Source: Cardiocondyla obscurior
Taxonomy: Eukaryota; Arthropoda; Insecta; Hymenoptera; Formicidae
Reading direction: 5' to 3'
DNA: 64,000 nt
Assembly: GCF_019399895.1 (NCBI RefSeq)
Contig: NC_091864.1
Span: forward strand, 8,534,001-8,598,000
Position numbers and translations under genes: made by a program. How positions within the stretch are numbered: the stretch's first letter is position 1; the number at the start of each line of letters is the position of its first letter. Positions 22,098-34,802 of the stretch are shown piece after piece. The notes under the pieces are model-generated. The model saw nothing but the letters and a program-made list of their open reading frames with translations. It was not told where the DNA came from and made no database searches.

Positions 22098-25000
22098 CTG
22101 CAACTTCAGCTGAGGAAAAACTTTTCGAATTTGTAGAAACCTTAAATCTACATCTACGCGCACACCGACGTGCGGATTTCTACCGTGCTCAGTCTCGAAA
22201 TGGAACAAGATATTTTTACGAGAAACTTTCCCGATCGTTTCGCGCGCGACTCTTAATAAGAACAAACGCAATTTATCACAGATGAAAATATTACGCCCGA
22301 AGAGGAGACGAGGCTGCGATAGTTGGCGTCGGGAATTCGAGATTGTTAAAGTGCTGAAATGATAATGAAGCTGGATGTGGAGTAAAACGTTGGGAGTTAA
22401 ACTAGGCGTGGGAGGGGGAGGGGGAGAATTGAATTTGTCACCGTAAAAGAGCAAGTTTGTTATTAACGTTCTTTGCTAATTTTAAGAAAAAGGGGGAGAG
22501 GGAAAGGCGATGAAATTAAGCGTTAATAGAGCGAAGGGGTATTTGCGGCGCGCAAATAACGCAAGTGGTCGGGTCTCGCGGGGAATCGCGGCAATCGCTC
22601 CGTTCCAATTACCGTTAATGCAGTAATTCCGCTAATTAACGCGTCGTTTAAACGGCGCTGAATGCGATCCTTACCTGCGAAGGCCGTTCGAGCCAATTGA
22701 TACGAATCGATGATACTTGGGACACGTCAGGCATCAGCTTAATTAATTGGCTTGGCGTGTATCGGAGCGTGACGCTACGACATACCGGAAACGTTCGTCG
22801 TCTCTCTCGCAAAACGAATGTATCGCGAGAAACTACGTGTGCAAAGGCGAGGAGAGCACGCGCGCGCGCGTAGAAATAATTCGCAAAGTTGCCATAGCGA
22901 TAGCGCACCGGCAAACAAAACCGCGAAACTCCAACGTTGACATTATCCGCGACGATCGAAAGTTCTCGGTAAGGCGGGATCGATCGGCTAATAAAAACGG
23001 GAAAGACGCCCGATAAATGGAGCCGGCTTAATACATGCAAACGAAAAGCACGCCAAGAGATACGCTCTTTCTCTTTGTTCCGAAATTTCCTTTCACTCGA
23101 GAACGGTCGGCTGAATATTTCACTTCAGGAGGCAAAATTCCGTGCGTCGTCGGCACACAAATTTTGACCTCAATTTCGCACATTTAACTTTCGTTCCGGC
23201 TCCGTAAATTAGTGATTTGAAATTCACGGGCCGAGCACGTGGTTACGCAACACGTGAGATAAGCTGGAAAAAAAGATTCGCGGAAAATTAATTTTCTCAG
23301 CGATGGCTGCGTCAATTTTGATATCTAAGTTTTAATGAGAATTTTTCTCAATTAGGTAAGAACGAGTTTCAGATTCGATCTTTCATTCGGCGCCGTCAGT
23401 TGGACCGAAATTCCGCCGACCGCGTTTTCGAGAGCGCGAATTCCCGGCGATATAGTTTTAATTAGCTCCGGAAATGCAGGCTCAAGCGGGCGGGCTGAAT
23501 GAGAAGATCTGGCACAGGATCGCACTAATTCGGAGTATCGCGCGCACACGGTAGACGTTGCTAATTGCATCGGTTTGGTTCCGGGTGGCAATTTGCGGCG
23601 GACACGACGCTCTATTGACCGACACGAAAGAAGTCAAGTGGATTTCGATCGGGCGCGTTTTACATAGATACGTGCGATCTACTGTATTCCCGGCGACCGG
23701 ATGTAACCAGCGGACGGTACCAGCTACCCCGGTGACTTCCGCGGTCGATAGCACGCGAGGTTCTCGGCAATTCCTCAAAGAACTGATGAATCGAGAAAAG
23801 AATCTTAAATATCACGACATAAAAAAATAAAAAATAAAAAAAAGCTCACACGTACTCGTCGCAAATAAAAAGCTAATTAGTCTTAACAAGACTCGACGCG
23901 TGCGCTATCAACGAATCGCCGGAAAACGCCTGGGGAAGACGTCGTACAGGAACTTCTAAGAATCTTCCGATCGCGGCTTATAAGTATGTAACTTTCGCAT
24001 TTTTTCGCACGCTGTTCGTTCGTGGTGCCTCGGTTAATTTTTTTTTTATTTTTAATATTAAAGTCCCTCGAAAAGAAACAATGCAACTACAGACGCAATC
24101 GCAAAGCTGCCGACCGATGATAACGCCGCGGAGATGCGTCGGCGACCGGCGAGGTTAGTTCCCCGCTCGCTTGGCCGTTATCGCAGCGAGCGTCGGGCGT
24201 GTCTGCGGCGCGATTATCGATTAGCCCCGGCAAATCCACTGAGATGGAAAATGAAATAGCCGCCGCGGCCCCGGCCCTGCCTCTCGCCGACCGACGGGCG
24301 AAATGCGTGATCTATCAGCCCTATCGGCCCGTCACGGCCCGCGCGCTCCGGGATCGCGGACACGCCGCCGGCCGCGGTAATATGTTTTAATAATGGGGGC
24401 ATAATGCGCGTAAAACGCGCCGCGCGTCGACGCGTACGCTTGCACTTATCGGCCCATTCGGCGCCCTTTCCGCTCCCTCCCCCCTGACGCCAGGTTTTAT
24501 TGGGATTATCAGCGCACGCGAGAGCGCGCGATCTCAATGTCCGACGCTCGTTCCGGTCAATATGACCGCTTCCGCCACCCCCGCGTCCTTTCTCCCGGCG
24601 AAAATCCGATACACTTTTGTTTACGCCACGCCTGAAATATTAAATGACCGGAGGAGCGCACGATAATTATCGCGCGGCGCGCGACACTAAAGCGCCTGTA
24701 ACATTGACGCCCTGGCCGGCCGGCACGTTTACCTGAATTATCCCCTTATGAACGAATAACGGCGAGAGCCTGGGCGCGTTATCCGCGTCCATAAATATCA
24801 CGTCGCGGGCTCATCGAAGATGACCGAGCAATTGGGGCAAAAATTATCGCCGCCAGCGGATTGGCGAGCGGGCCGATACGTCGATACCGTGTCGCTCCCA
24901 GCGATTTTCGATTTAATTCGCCCTCCCTCTTTCAACGCGGCGAAGGTTTCCGGCGACGAATAATTATGACGCCGGGTAAAACAACGGCTCTCGTCGAGAA

Positions 25001-27466
25001 AGTTTGATTTCAAGGGGAGTGCGATTCCTTTACGCTCGCGGCCTCCCAGCGGGCCGCCGCGCCGGAACGTCCCGGTCAGCCCGAGTCAAAGACGTTGAAA
25101 AGTAAAGCCGGGGCAGGTGAAAGATCAAAGCGGACTCCGCGAGGACGCGCGACGTCGCTTTATGCCTTTCCGGCCCGTTTCGCCGCTGTCACTCGAGAAG
25201 TAGCAAAGACGTTACCAGTTCCAACGAGTTGCGAGGAGTTACGAACTGTTCCCAACACCCTTTCCCGCCCCCAAGACGCAAGCTTGCTTTCCCGCTACAT
25301 CGCCGAGGGAATCGGCTGTCACGGCGCGGCTCTCCTGGAACCGCGAGGTGACTGTTTTGTTAAGCCGAAAATAGCAGAAATAATTTACATTTTTATTCGA
25401 ACTTAATTGCAAAATATTCATATTTAATACAATAATAAAAAATTTATATGCAATCTTATGTGGTGGTTCAGTATATTATTTTTTTGAGAGGAGAGGGTAG
25501 TATTTAATGCAAAAGATTAGAAATGCTTCGAATTTCTCGTATTCTCCGCGAGAAAAGGATAAGAGCTGAAAAAAAAGGAGATAGGGAACGGCAGAACGTC
25601 GCGCACTAATCAGTATTGATAATTGAAGAATTAGCCGGCGACATGAAAACGCAAGAGTGATAGTTGGCCGGCGGGACATTGCTTTAAGAAACTCGAGGCT
25701 CTTGGAAATAATTTTCGACCGGGATGGGAAACGAGAACTTCACGGACTCGCGAAAGTTATTTCATACTACTTTGATGCAGCCTCGCTCGCGCTCGGCGCG
25801 CTCCCCCGGCTTGGCTATACAAAGACACTCGAGTTTCGAAGTTGGTGGATTACAACCAACTTCGCCCGCAATATGTAACTTATAGAATTTACAGATACTT
25901 CGGCGAAAATGGTCGAGAGCCATTAGCCGTGCTCGACATGTTTCCCAGATACGAGGTAACATACTTGCTACGTAAGCCTAATCTAAACTAGTGTCGGGTC
26001 TTTATCTACGCTGCTCACGCGGACAATTCAATTCTCCCTCGCGATACACATGCACGAGTCGAATTAACAGCTGTTTCGCAATTATTCTGCACGATTTTCT
26101 TAATTTAAATTAATTAAAAAATTTTTTTTAGTAAATTTTAAGACTCGAGTTTTAAAAATAACACTTAATTAAAAAAAAAAAAAAAAAATATAATAAAGTC
26201 AGAATTGAGTTGTATATAACTTTCTGTTAGGGCTCTCGATACGTAATTCCCACCCGCACCTGAGCGAGCTTCGAAAAAGGGACGTTTATATTCCGTCCCG
26301 AGATTACATTAAAAGATAAAAAAGTTGCGGCCTTATCGGCGTCTTCTATATTGTGTACCCTCGACGCGATACTGCAATTAATTCTTAATGGACTAAGTTT
26401 GCCGAGGGTCCCGAAACGATCTCGGTCGGACGTCGCGCACGGTCAAATCTGCGCCCGGCGTTTATTTGCTTCGCCGATAGTTTCGGAACTCCAGGCGGCG
26501 CGTACATATACACACGTACGCCGGAAATCGGTCATCCTTCGAAGTACACGCGCGGGGATATTAACACAACGGACGCCGCTAACTCTTCGTAACGACGCGC
26601 GTAGTGGAAACGCATGTAAGCAAATGGACAAGTGCAAAATACACGGCGGAGCGGAGCACAAACGAGCGGCCGGGAGCTGTGCATACACACACTGGGCCAC
26701 GCCACCGATCTAAAAGCCCGAATAAGCGTGCCCGACGGCTAATGAGAAACGGCTAATCACACGCCACCGCCGTGCTTCGTGCCCTCTCGCGTTCGTTTCG
26801 GGCCGAAAAAACCACCCGGACGTATCGAAAAACGGTCCTCCGCGCCTCCCATTAAACGCACGCCGCGTCGCTCCGTAAATCACCGTCCCGATATTTCGCG
26901 CGTAGCCTCGTCCAGCCAGAAATATATGTATTTTATCCCACGCTACCAGGCGGCTGGAGGGTGCTTTCGCGGTTAACCCGCTGTTATTTCCACTCCCCGG
27001 TGGGAAGAAATTCCGCGGGGTTGCGTGCGGAAAACGTGGCGCGTTTGCATAATATTAACACGGGGCAACGTATAAAAGCGCGCGCGTTGTAATTAGCATA
27101 CTCTCGCTCGCCCTCTCCCCCGCGACGACAGGCAGGTGACACTATCGCGCCCCGCCGCTTATCCGCGTCTACGCGCCCGGCTATCGCGGGCTCTCGTCGC
27201 GTCGCAATCGTCGCGAAATGTCGGCGCGAGTCATGCAATATGTAGCCGCCGGACTATTTGGGGGGAGGCATCCTGGATCTGTTGAAGCGCGACTGATTAC
27301 TGGCGGAATATTCACGATTCCGCAGCTGTGTACATCTCCGTCCCATACACACTTGCACGTATGCGCGCGCGTGTGCATATACACGTTGTATATTTCACGA
27401 GAATTTGTACACGGCCGCCACCGTTTGGTTTCCTCTAATCAAACAACTGATACAATACCTATGCGC

Positions 27467-27517
<51 letters not shown>

Positions 27518-30400
27518 CTTGCCACCGCTGCTCGAATATTCCTCGTACTTGCATCGTAAAGTCGATATTCCCGGGACGCATCGATACTCAGCGAGAAACG
27601 CAATTTCTGTCACGCGCCTAGCCGCTTGGTCGCGCCGAAGAAAACGCGTGCTCGCAGAATCCGCAGAAGTAAATTCCGTTGATCCCAGTTCAATCCTCTC
27701 CTCCGCCTCCCCCGTCTCTTCTCCTTGTCGGGGTTCTTTTTTCGTAACACAAGGAAGGAGCAGCTGTGCCCGCGCGCCTTTGGCGAATCCGAAGGGAAGA
27801 GGGTTGCAACAGCGAGCGAGAGAAATAGAGAGATGAGGAGATAAAAAGAGAGAGGAGACAAGGGGGATATCAAACTTTGCGTTTGCTTTCTTCTTTCCTT
27901 TTCTTTCTTTTCGCAGCAGTGAAGGCTCGCCTTATCTGTGTAACCATTCGGCACAGTATCCTACTTCGCTCCTTCGCGTACTTACGTACTTCCGGTTTTG
28001 ACAGCAAAACGTGTGAGATCCGCCCCGTGTTTCGTCATACTCACCCAATTCCGCGGCGGCATGACGCGGGAATGAAATATGCATGACTAACCCTACGCTT
28101 ACGCGCGTTATCCGGGCCGCGCGGGTGTTACCGAGATATTTACGATACTTCGAGATTGCGGAGTATCGGCTTCTCGAGAGGGAGAACACCGGTACCGCCT
28201 CGCGAGGGAAAATCCAGCGGTGGATTCTTCCGGTGAAATTATCGAGAAACCTCTCTCGAACTGCCGCGTGTCGCCGTACTCGCGTGCTCGATGAATGAAA
28301 ATCCGCCTCCATCGTTAAATCTTAAGCGTGTCTCGAGAAATATTTCACACGAGTATGACGTTTTCATGCCGGGACGTTAATATTTCAACTCGGAGGTTAA
28401 AAGATTATAAGAATATGATATACTTTCGATTACACGTTAATCTGATCTTGGATCAATGATTTATTCGAGAAATCTTTGGCAAAAATAGCATCCGTTAACG
28501 TTATATAGACTTGTCACTTCTGCTTGTGCATATACGAGAACCGAAATGCGAGGAGCTCCGGCTCGCTTACTAAATTAGCGTCCCGTCTCCGCCCCGGGCT
28601 CTGCGAGCGATGCGACCTGCTCCTTATCTGTAACCACCATGCCGCTACCGGACCGGTATCCACTATATCATCCGACTGGCACCCTCCACGGACTTTGTGC
28701 CTATCTTCCTCGTCCTCGTCCCCGGGCCCTCGGCTTCCTCGCGCACGCACACCGGCGTGTGCACACGACTGCTCGTGGATTTGGTTACCGTGAGCCGATG
28801 CGCCGGTTAGACGGCTCTGCTCGGAACACATGCTTTGGTATTAATTTCCCCGCAGTCTGCACCGCTGATACGCGCGTTTTGACAACCGTATTCAGCGAGC
28901 AACCGAGTGAGCACGCGTTTCTGTTACGCGGAGAGAATTAATACTTTCGAACCCCAATTATACGACGTTTCTAAATTTAACGTGAATCAATTACTGATAT
29001 AATTGAGTATAAATTTATCCCTAGAGTTATCATAAAATTAATTTTGAGCTCACAATTTTTTTTACGAGCGTCTTATCGCGCGAAAATCATTTTCTTTCAT
29101 TTTGTCTAGAACTTCGATTGTCGCAATTGAGTTTGTAGCAGTGTAAATTCTAATTATAAATTTCGCCTTTGTTAGTTTGATTGGTTAAATGCAAAAAAAA
29201 GTATTGCCTCGTTTGCCTGCGTAGATATTATTTATCTGCCTCGTAAAATATAACACGAAGAATGCCGCGAAGGAAGACAACGGGATGGTCTTCATGGCGG
29301 AAGATGCAATTATTAATAAGGCCCTTATAAAAGTTTTACAACCGTCGTTAAATTTCAACATCGATTGTAGAGCAAAAAGAGCATTTTTTTTCTTCTTCAA
29401 ACAATTAGCATGTGCTATTACAAATAAGCGCAGGTCGTTTCTCGCGTTGTTATACAAGTACCACCTTACGGGCTTACACATTACATATATTTCTCAAATA
29501 TATATTTAAAAAAAAAAAGCCTCTTTTTTTATAGTTTCAAGTACCTTACAGAAGAAATTCATCCGTTTCGTTTGATACCTTTTAGTTTCCAGTAATAGGT
29601 ACCAGCCGAATAATAGGAAATAAATGCGAAACGTAATAATTCGTGGTACATAATTAAAGAATATAAAAAAGCGTGTAAAACAAAATTAAAATACGCAGTT
29701 TTTCAAGTGTAAAGAAAGTCAGATCTTCATGAAGGATCCTTTTTACTTTACAGCGCGCCGTAAACTCCCTCGGCCGAATGATCGCGTTTCTCGGTAAACA
29801 GCAAAGACAACGTAATATCAGTGATATGGCGCATCCTAGATATGCCTTCGCGAGAATAGAGTCAGGATAAAAAAATGATCCACATCCAATTTGGGGAAAA
29901 TCGCGCACGCGGCGGTGGCGTTATTTTTACGAGGACGCGAGTTGACGTACGCGTCGATGTAAACCCGAAGAAATGTCGCGGTGGAAGCGTGGAAAATTGA
30001 ACAAAAAAAAAAAAAAAACTGGATGAAAGAACGGCGCGTATACATACGCGTCTGCTGCCAGGACATTCGGCTGGAAGCAACGGGCGTGACAGTTGATAGA
30101 AACATCCTAAGCGACAATGACATCCGCCACGTGCGGGACCCGCTGATCGAGATTAGTGGATGCTAACTGCGTAAAGAAATAACGAGAGGAAAAGAGAGAA
30201 CGAACGTGCGAACAAGCAGAAAGTACGGTATGGGAGACGAGATGTGCACGAAAGACCCTGAAGAGACTCTTGGCCGGGGATCGAAGGAAGCGCACTTGAT
30301 TTCTGGTTAATAAAACGTTATGCCAGACATAAAGTGATATGGCGATGTATCGCGAGTTATAGCACAATCGAGGTAGAACGGCAGAGGGGAAGGGTGGAGG
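22098..30400. other. Gene-free region, part 1, upstream of GST-C
   Basis: No coding gene recognised. Most of 22500-28300 is CpG-rich, with many short open frames on both strands at once, which is what GC-rich random sequence gives. None carries a family motif. Several blocks (notably 24540-25020 and 26700-27200) are dense in TAAT/ATTA and GATAA-type strings and could be enhancers, but I cannot test conservation. A TATAAAAG at about 27071-27078 (+) has no gene behind it. AT-rich interruptions occur at 26090-26200 and 28960-29160. Confidence 0.5.
27467..27515. repeat. AG microsatellite
   Basis: About 24 AG units with one AAAG interruption. It generates long but meaningless REREER-like open frames on the + strand and SLSLSL-like frames on the - strand. 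Confidence 0.95.
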
Positions 30401-30984
30401 CAACAGTAGAGAAAGCCACTGCGGGGCTACGTGTTGCGGTGGCGAGAGAGACTCTGGTCCGGGAGTAGACTGTAGAGAGATAGACGAGCAGGGATCTCGG
30501 GGGGGGGGTGCACGGGAGATCACGCGGCGAAGGGGGACACGAGAGCGCAGCAGAGCGAGAGGAACACAGGGAAAAAGAGACACAAACTTCCTCTCACACG
30601 TACGCGATACGCTACGCCACTGGTGTACGCGTAAAGAGCATGTTGTCTCACGGTCACGCGTGTGCGAGGTACGTAATGGGTTGAAGAGAGCAGAGAGGGC
30701 GCAGTCGCGAAGCTGGAGCCACCCTCGCGACCCCCGGCTGCCAGCGCCGGCGTCGACGGCGTCGGCGTCAGCGTCAGCGTCGGCGGCGGCGGTGGCATCA
30801 ACCCTACCGGAACACCGTTCCGAGGAGGCAGCGAGTTCGACTCGTGCCGGGAACCAAACCGCACGCGGCTCGTCGATCGTTTACCTCGCGCAGGCGAGGG
30901 GGTGTTTTCGCTGAAGAGTAGCGTCGCGACGCGGCGCGGAAGCGCGGCAACTTTTATCGTCGTCCCTCTTCCGCTCTTATCCAA

Positions 30985-31019
30985 GCGGCGAACTCGCGCG
31001 GCGAACTCGCGCGGCGAAC
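30985..31019. repeat. 13-bp GC-rich tandem repeat
   Basis: The unit GCGGCGAACTCGC is present 2.7 times head to tail, within the CpG-rich block preceding a candidate leader exon. Confidence 0.8.
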
Positions 31020-31306
31020 GACGCAGCATCCGGGAAACAGGATCCGTTCGCGAGTGTAGAGAGAGATTTCGCGGTGCCGGCGCGAGCGAATCGGGGGGGA
31101 TCGTTTGCCGACGGAGAATGTAGAGCCCCGGTCGCGAGAGGAAAGAGCGTTGAGGACTCTATCTTTGCTGCGGAGGAACGGTATTTCTCACTCGAAACTG
31201 CTCTGTGATTTATATAAGCCGCGAGTCGTAAATCCGTGCTTGATCACGGAGGAGAAAAGGAAGCGGTGTGTGCAGGTGTGCCGTGTGTGTACGTGTGCCC
31301 TCTCAG
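31020..31306 (+). other. Candidate distal leader exon of the phosphodiesterase gene (speculative)
   Basis: A CpG-rich, GA-rich block ends in a good donor, CTCTCAG|gtatga (gt at 31307-31308), on the strand of the downstream phosphodiesterase gene. The first coding exon of that gene begins after an acceptor at 52155 with 16 untranslated bases before the ATG, so at least one non-coding exon must lie upstream. This block is one candidate; a TATATAAG near 31210 could serve as its core promoter. The left boundary given is arbitrary. Other donors within the 30-kb gap are possible. Confidence 0.2.
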
Positions 31307-33539
31307 GTATGACCAGTCACGAGTGAGGCTCTCCCTGCACCAGACATCCATTCTCGCGGAATCACACGGACACGTAAGTGCTGATTGCCTTTCGTCCCGC
31401 GGTCGTAGGACGCTTTATTACTCCGCTCGGTTCGAGCGGCGTAAAACGAAACGAGCCCCGTCGTTCGCGCCCCGTAAGAGTTACGTATATATAATTTCAC
31501 ATTGAAGATCTCGCTCGTTCACGAGAAGGGACAAGTAATTTTATCGTTTAGAGACTTAGTACTCGGCGATGAAAAGACTCGAGAATTTTGCGAGATGTTA
31601 CCGCGCAATTATAATTTTTTCTTCGTCGCTCGCCACATTAATAAAACCTACCGTTAAAAGATTACGAGACTTTGAGTGGTCTTGTTATCATAAAAATGTT
31701 GTCTGACGTTTAGCTAATATTTTCAGTTCATTCTTCAATCGCATTTCGACACCTGAGCGCCGATTGTTAATTATTTCAGCCGAGAGTTTTCATCTATTCA
31801 CCGCAAAACCAACGTTGATAAAAGAACGACGATAATGTGACTGTTTGACATTTAGTATTCGCGGTAAATAACTGTCTCGGTTTTCTGTCCTTTTTTAGCA
31901 ATTTTTTTTTATCTACAAAGACATTTGGCAAAATGATTTAACTCGCGAGAGACTTCTCTTCTCCCGCGAGTATGACGTCTAAAAGTCTGTATTTTATTAA
32001 AAAATTCAAAAAGTATTTTTATCCCAAGGTCGAAACGTTGTTTTAACATAAACGCAATAATAATTTTTCTTTTTTTCACGAAATGACGCTTAATAAAAAA
32101 ATTAATAGAAAAAAAGTTTAATTTTTTATTTCCTCGCCATTCAGCGTTCCAAATGCATTTTTTCACAATCCGCAAATAATAAGCTCGCGAGAGACTTTGA
32201 GAAGAAGCGACGGGAAGCTTTATCAGCCACCACTCCGTCGAAATACAAATTCATTGATTTTCCGATTTCGAACGTCGTGAGACGCTAGAACTGCCATCCG
32301 TTATAATTGAGTTGAAGCTTCTCCACTCCTAATTCACTGCTTTCCTTAAACGCCGCATCCAATTTACACCGCTCAGTGAAATCAGAATTCCGCGGAAGAA
32401 GTTACTTCAGTATCCGATCTTTCGCAAATGCATCGTGAGCACCTTTCAAAAATGCACGATATCGTTTATTATAAAATCGATGAGACGCGTCTAAGTAAGT
32501 TACTGCATACGTTACTGTAAAGAGCCTCGCAAAAATGACATTATTAGCTACGTTTATCGAGAGGCGGCGTAATTGAGAATCCGCAGAGGGCATTAAAGAC
32601 GCACCGTTTTCTTGATCGCAGCGTTACGTAATCGTCGCCCGCCTTGCGAGTGCGATCTCCCGAAAGCCGAGAGCGCGGAAGTTGATCGAGTCGTCTAATT
32701 GGCAGCCCAGGCGCGGCTTTGATCTGGAAATTGCAATTTCTGTTGTCTCGGGGCGCGGCTGAATTGTTCCTGGGCGCCGTCTGTTTGCGCGGCGCGTTAT
32801 CGCTAAACGAAACAATCGGTCCCGCCGTCGCTCTCTCGCCAAGATACGTAAGCCTCACTTTAAAACGTTTTCCTAACGGAAGATAAATTATTACGAATCC
32901 GCGTTAAGCCCACGTGGCGGCCGGGGATGCACAGAGAATATATTAATGCGAAATGCATCGCGCACCCTCGCGGCCCTTCGCTCCCCCCCTCCCGCGAATG
33001 CAAAACTAACATCTGCGTTATCCCCGAGAAACGCAAAATCGCTTAAGCGCCGTCTTAAGCGGGAGGCGGCGAAACTTTCGCTATATCCGTCTGACAGTTA
33101 TCCGATACATTACACGCCGGGATACCCGATATATTATGCGCGCGGCTGGTATATACGCGCACCCCCGCCCGCCCCTCTCACGGATAATTTTATTCCAGCA
33201 TGCGAATTCCAGCGGCACGCGCGAATATTACGCTTCTCCCGACCGCGCGCGAAGCGAGTGTGCGTGGACCGCGCGAATCCCGCGGGGCGCGAATGAAATC
33301 GCGGGCGATTCGGCGTAATGATATTACGCGCCATAAATTTTACGCTCGGGAAAGGAAGCGGGGCGGCGGGAGATAACTCCTGAACATCGACCGATGTGCC
33401 AGACGCGTCGGCCTCGCTTTCATCTCGTTACAAGCTCTAATGCGCGAGCAGAGTTGCGGCCGCGTCTGCCAGAACTCGACGATACGTGCTTTTGCCCGAG
33501 CTTTGTACAATTAATCGGCGTTTCCGTCGACGGGCTCTT

Positions 33540-33540
<1 letters not shown>

Positions 33541-33570
<30 letters not shown>
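33541..33570. repeat. TC microsatellite
   Basis: CT units with one TTT interruption. Confidence 0.9.
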
Positions 33571-34778
33571 TCGTTTCGCGGCAGCTTCTTCCTAAATTTC
33601 GTCGTGGCGATTTGCCCGTCGGATTAGAAGGAGCAATTATGCGCGCGAGGATTACAAAACAAAATTGCGAGCAACGCGGTGACCGAGAACTCCGCGAACT
33701 TGGCACGCTCACAAAAACGCGAACGGAAAGTTTAAAATGCATCCTAAGCGTGCGTTAATCGAACCGTGTACTCGCTTTTATTCTGGCTGTTCGGACGCTT
33801 ATTTTTTACTATGCTCCTGTGCGATTTCAAAGAGTCAAGTACTCGGATACTGCGCTAGCACAAAAGTTACACGAATCGGGCAGGATTATTAAACGTTATG
33901 TCTCGCCAAGGTTTTAGCATTACGACGCGGAACTTGTAAAAAAAAGAAAAAATATATCAATTTTTGTAACGCCCAATGCGCGCAGCCATCATACACATGT
34001 CGTCAAGTGAGCTTCCGATATATATTATGTCATAATATTATATATGATATTATATATATATAAGAAAACGAAGGAAAAGAAACATCGCGGCGAAATAGAA
34101 CTCGGGCGAATTCGGAGTGGCGTCGCGTTAATAATATTCCGGCGTTGTGATATCTATCAATTTTAATTGTCGGAAAACGTCGAACAAAATACAAAATAAA
34201 TGCGTCGCTATTTCCGGTGCTCGGGGTATATTGATGGTGCATTAACTTGCCGCTGCAGTTATCGCGAACGATGTTTTTCGATAATTCGCAGCCGCCGTTT
34301 CTTCTCGCAAAAGTCCCGTTAAATTATGACGTTAGAAATTAAATTGAGTATTTTTTTTCCCCGCGTGTCGTTCGCGACAAGATAGTTTTTCTCGCGCGAT
34401 GAAACAATTCGCGGTGTAGTAGTGCTTTCTATATTGCCGATAAATAAATAGCTAAAAATCGCACGGTTTATTTCTGACGTAGGACATGGGCGAATTAAAT
34501 TGCACGCTAATTTATGTGTTTAAAATATTAAAAAAATTTTTTTTTATATCGCCGAATATACGCGACAAGATCCAAAGTTTGTTCGCTTCGATGTATAATC
34601 CAACAAAAGAACACAACGCTTAATTTTTTTTTTTAGCAATATCCGCATACAAAAATTATAATAATAAAATAATTTAAGTACTGACAGAGATATATACACG
34701 TCGGAGATTAAATTATGCAACGCGTGCTTTTGTTGTGCGCAGTGTAACATGGGCGTGTGTTTTTACGTAAAATATTGT

Positions 34779-34802
34779 TATAAATAAAGCTATAAATAAA
34801 GC
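34779..34802. repeat. 12-bp perfect tandem duplication
   Basis: TATAAATAAAGC is present twice head to tail; each copy carries an AATAAA. It is probably a slippage duplication with no gene nearby. Confidence 0.8.

Noticed and set aside
27071..27078. TATAAAAG on the + strand resembling a promoter
   Set aside because: No initiator at the right spacing and no reading frame or exon downstream.
30520..31029. 169-codon - strand open frame in the CpG-rich block
   Set aside because: It is driven by low-complexity Pro/Thr and Ser/Leu runs from GC-rich repeats, with no domain.
34018..34065. AT-rich imperfect palindrome (ATATTATG-TCATAATAT)
   Set aside because: Short palindromes are expected by chance in TA-rich low-complexity DNA. 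No terminal inverted repeats, target duplication or coding body of a transposon is present.
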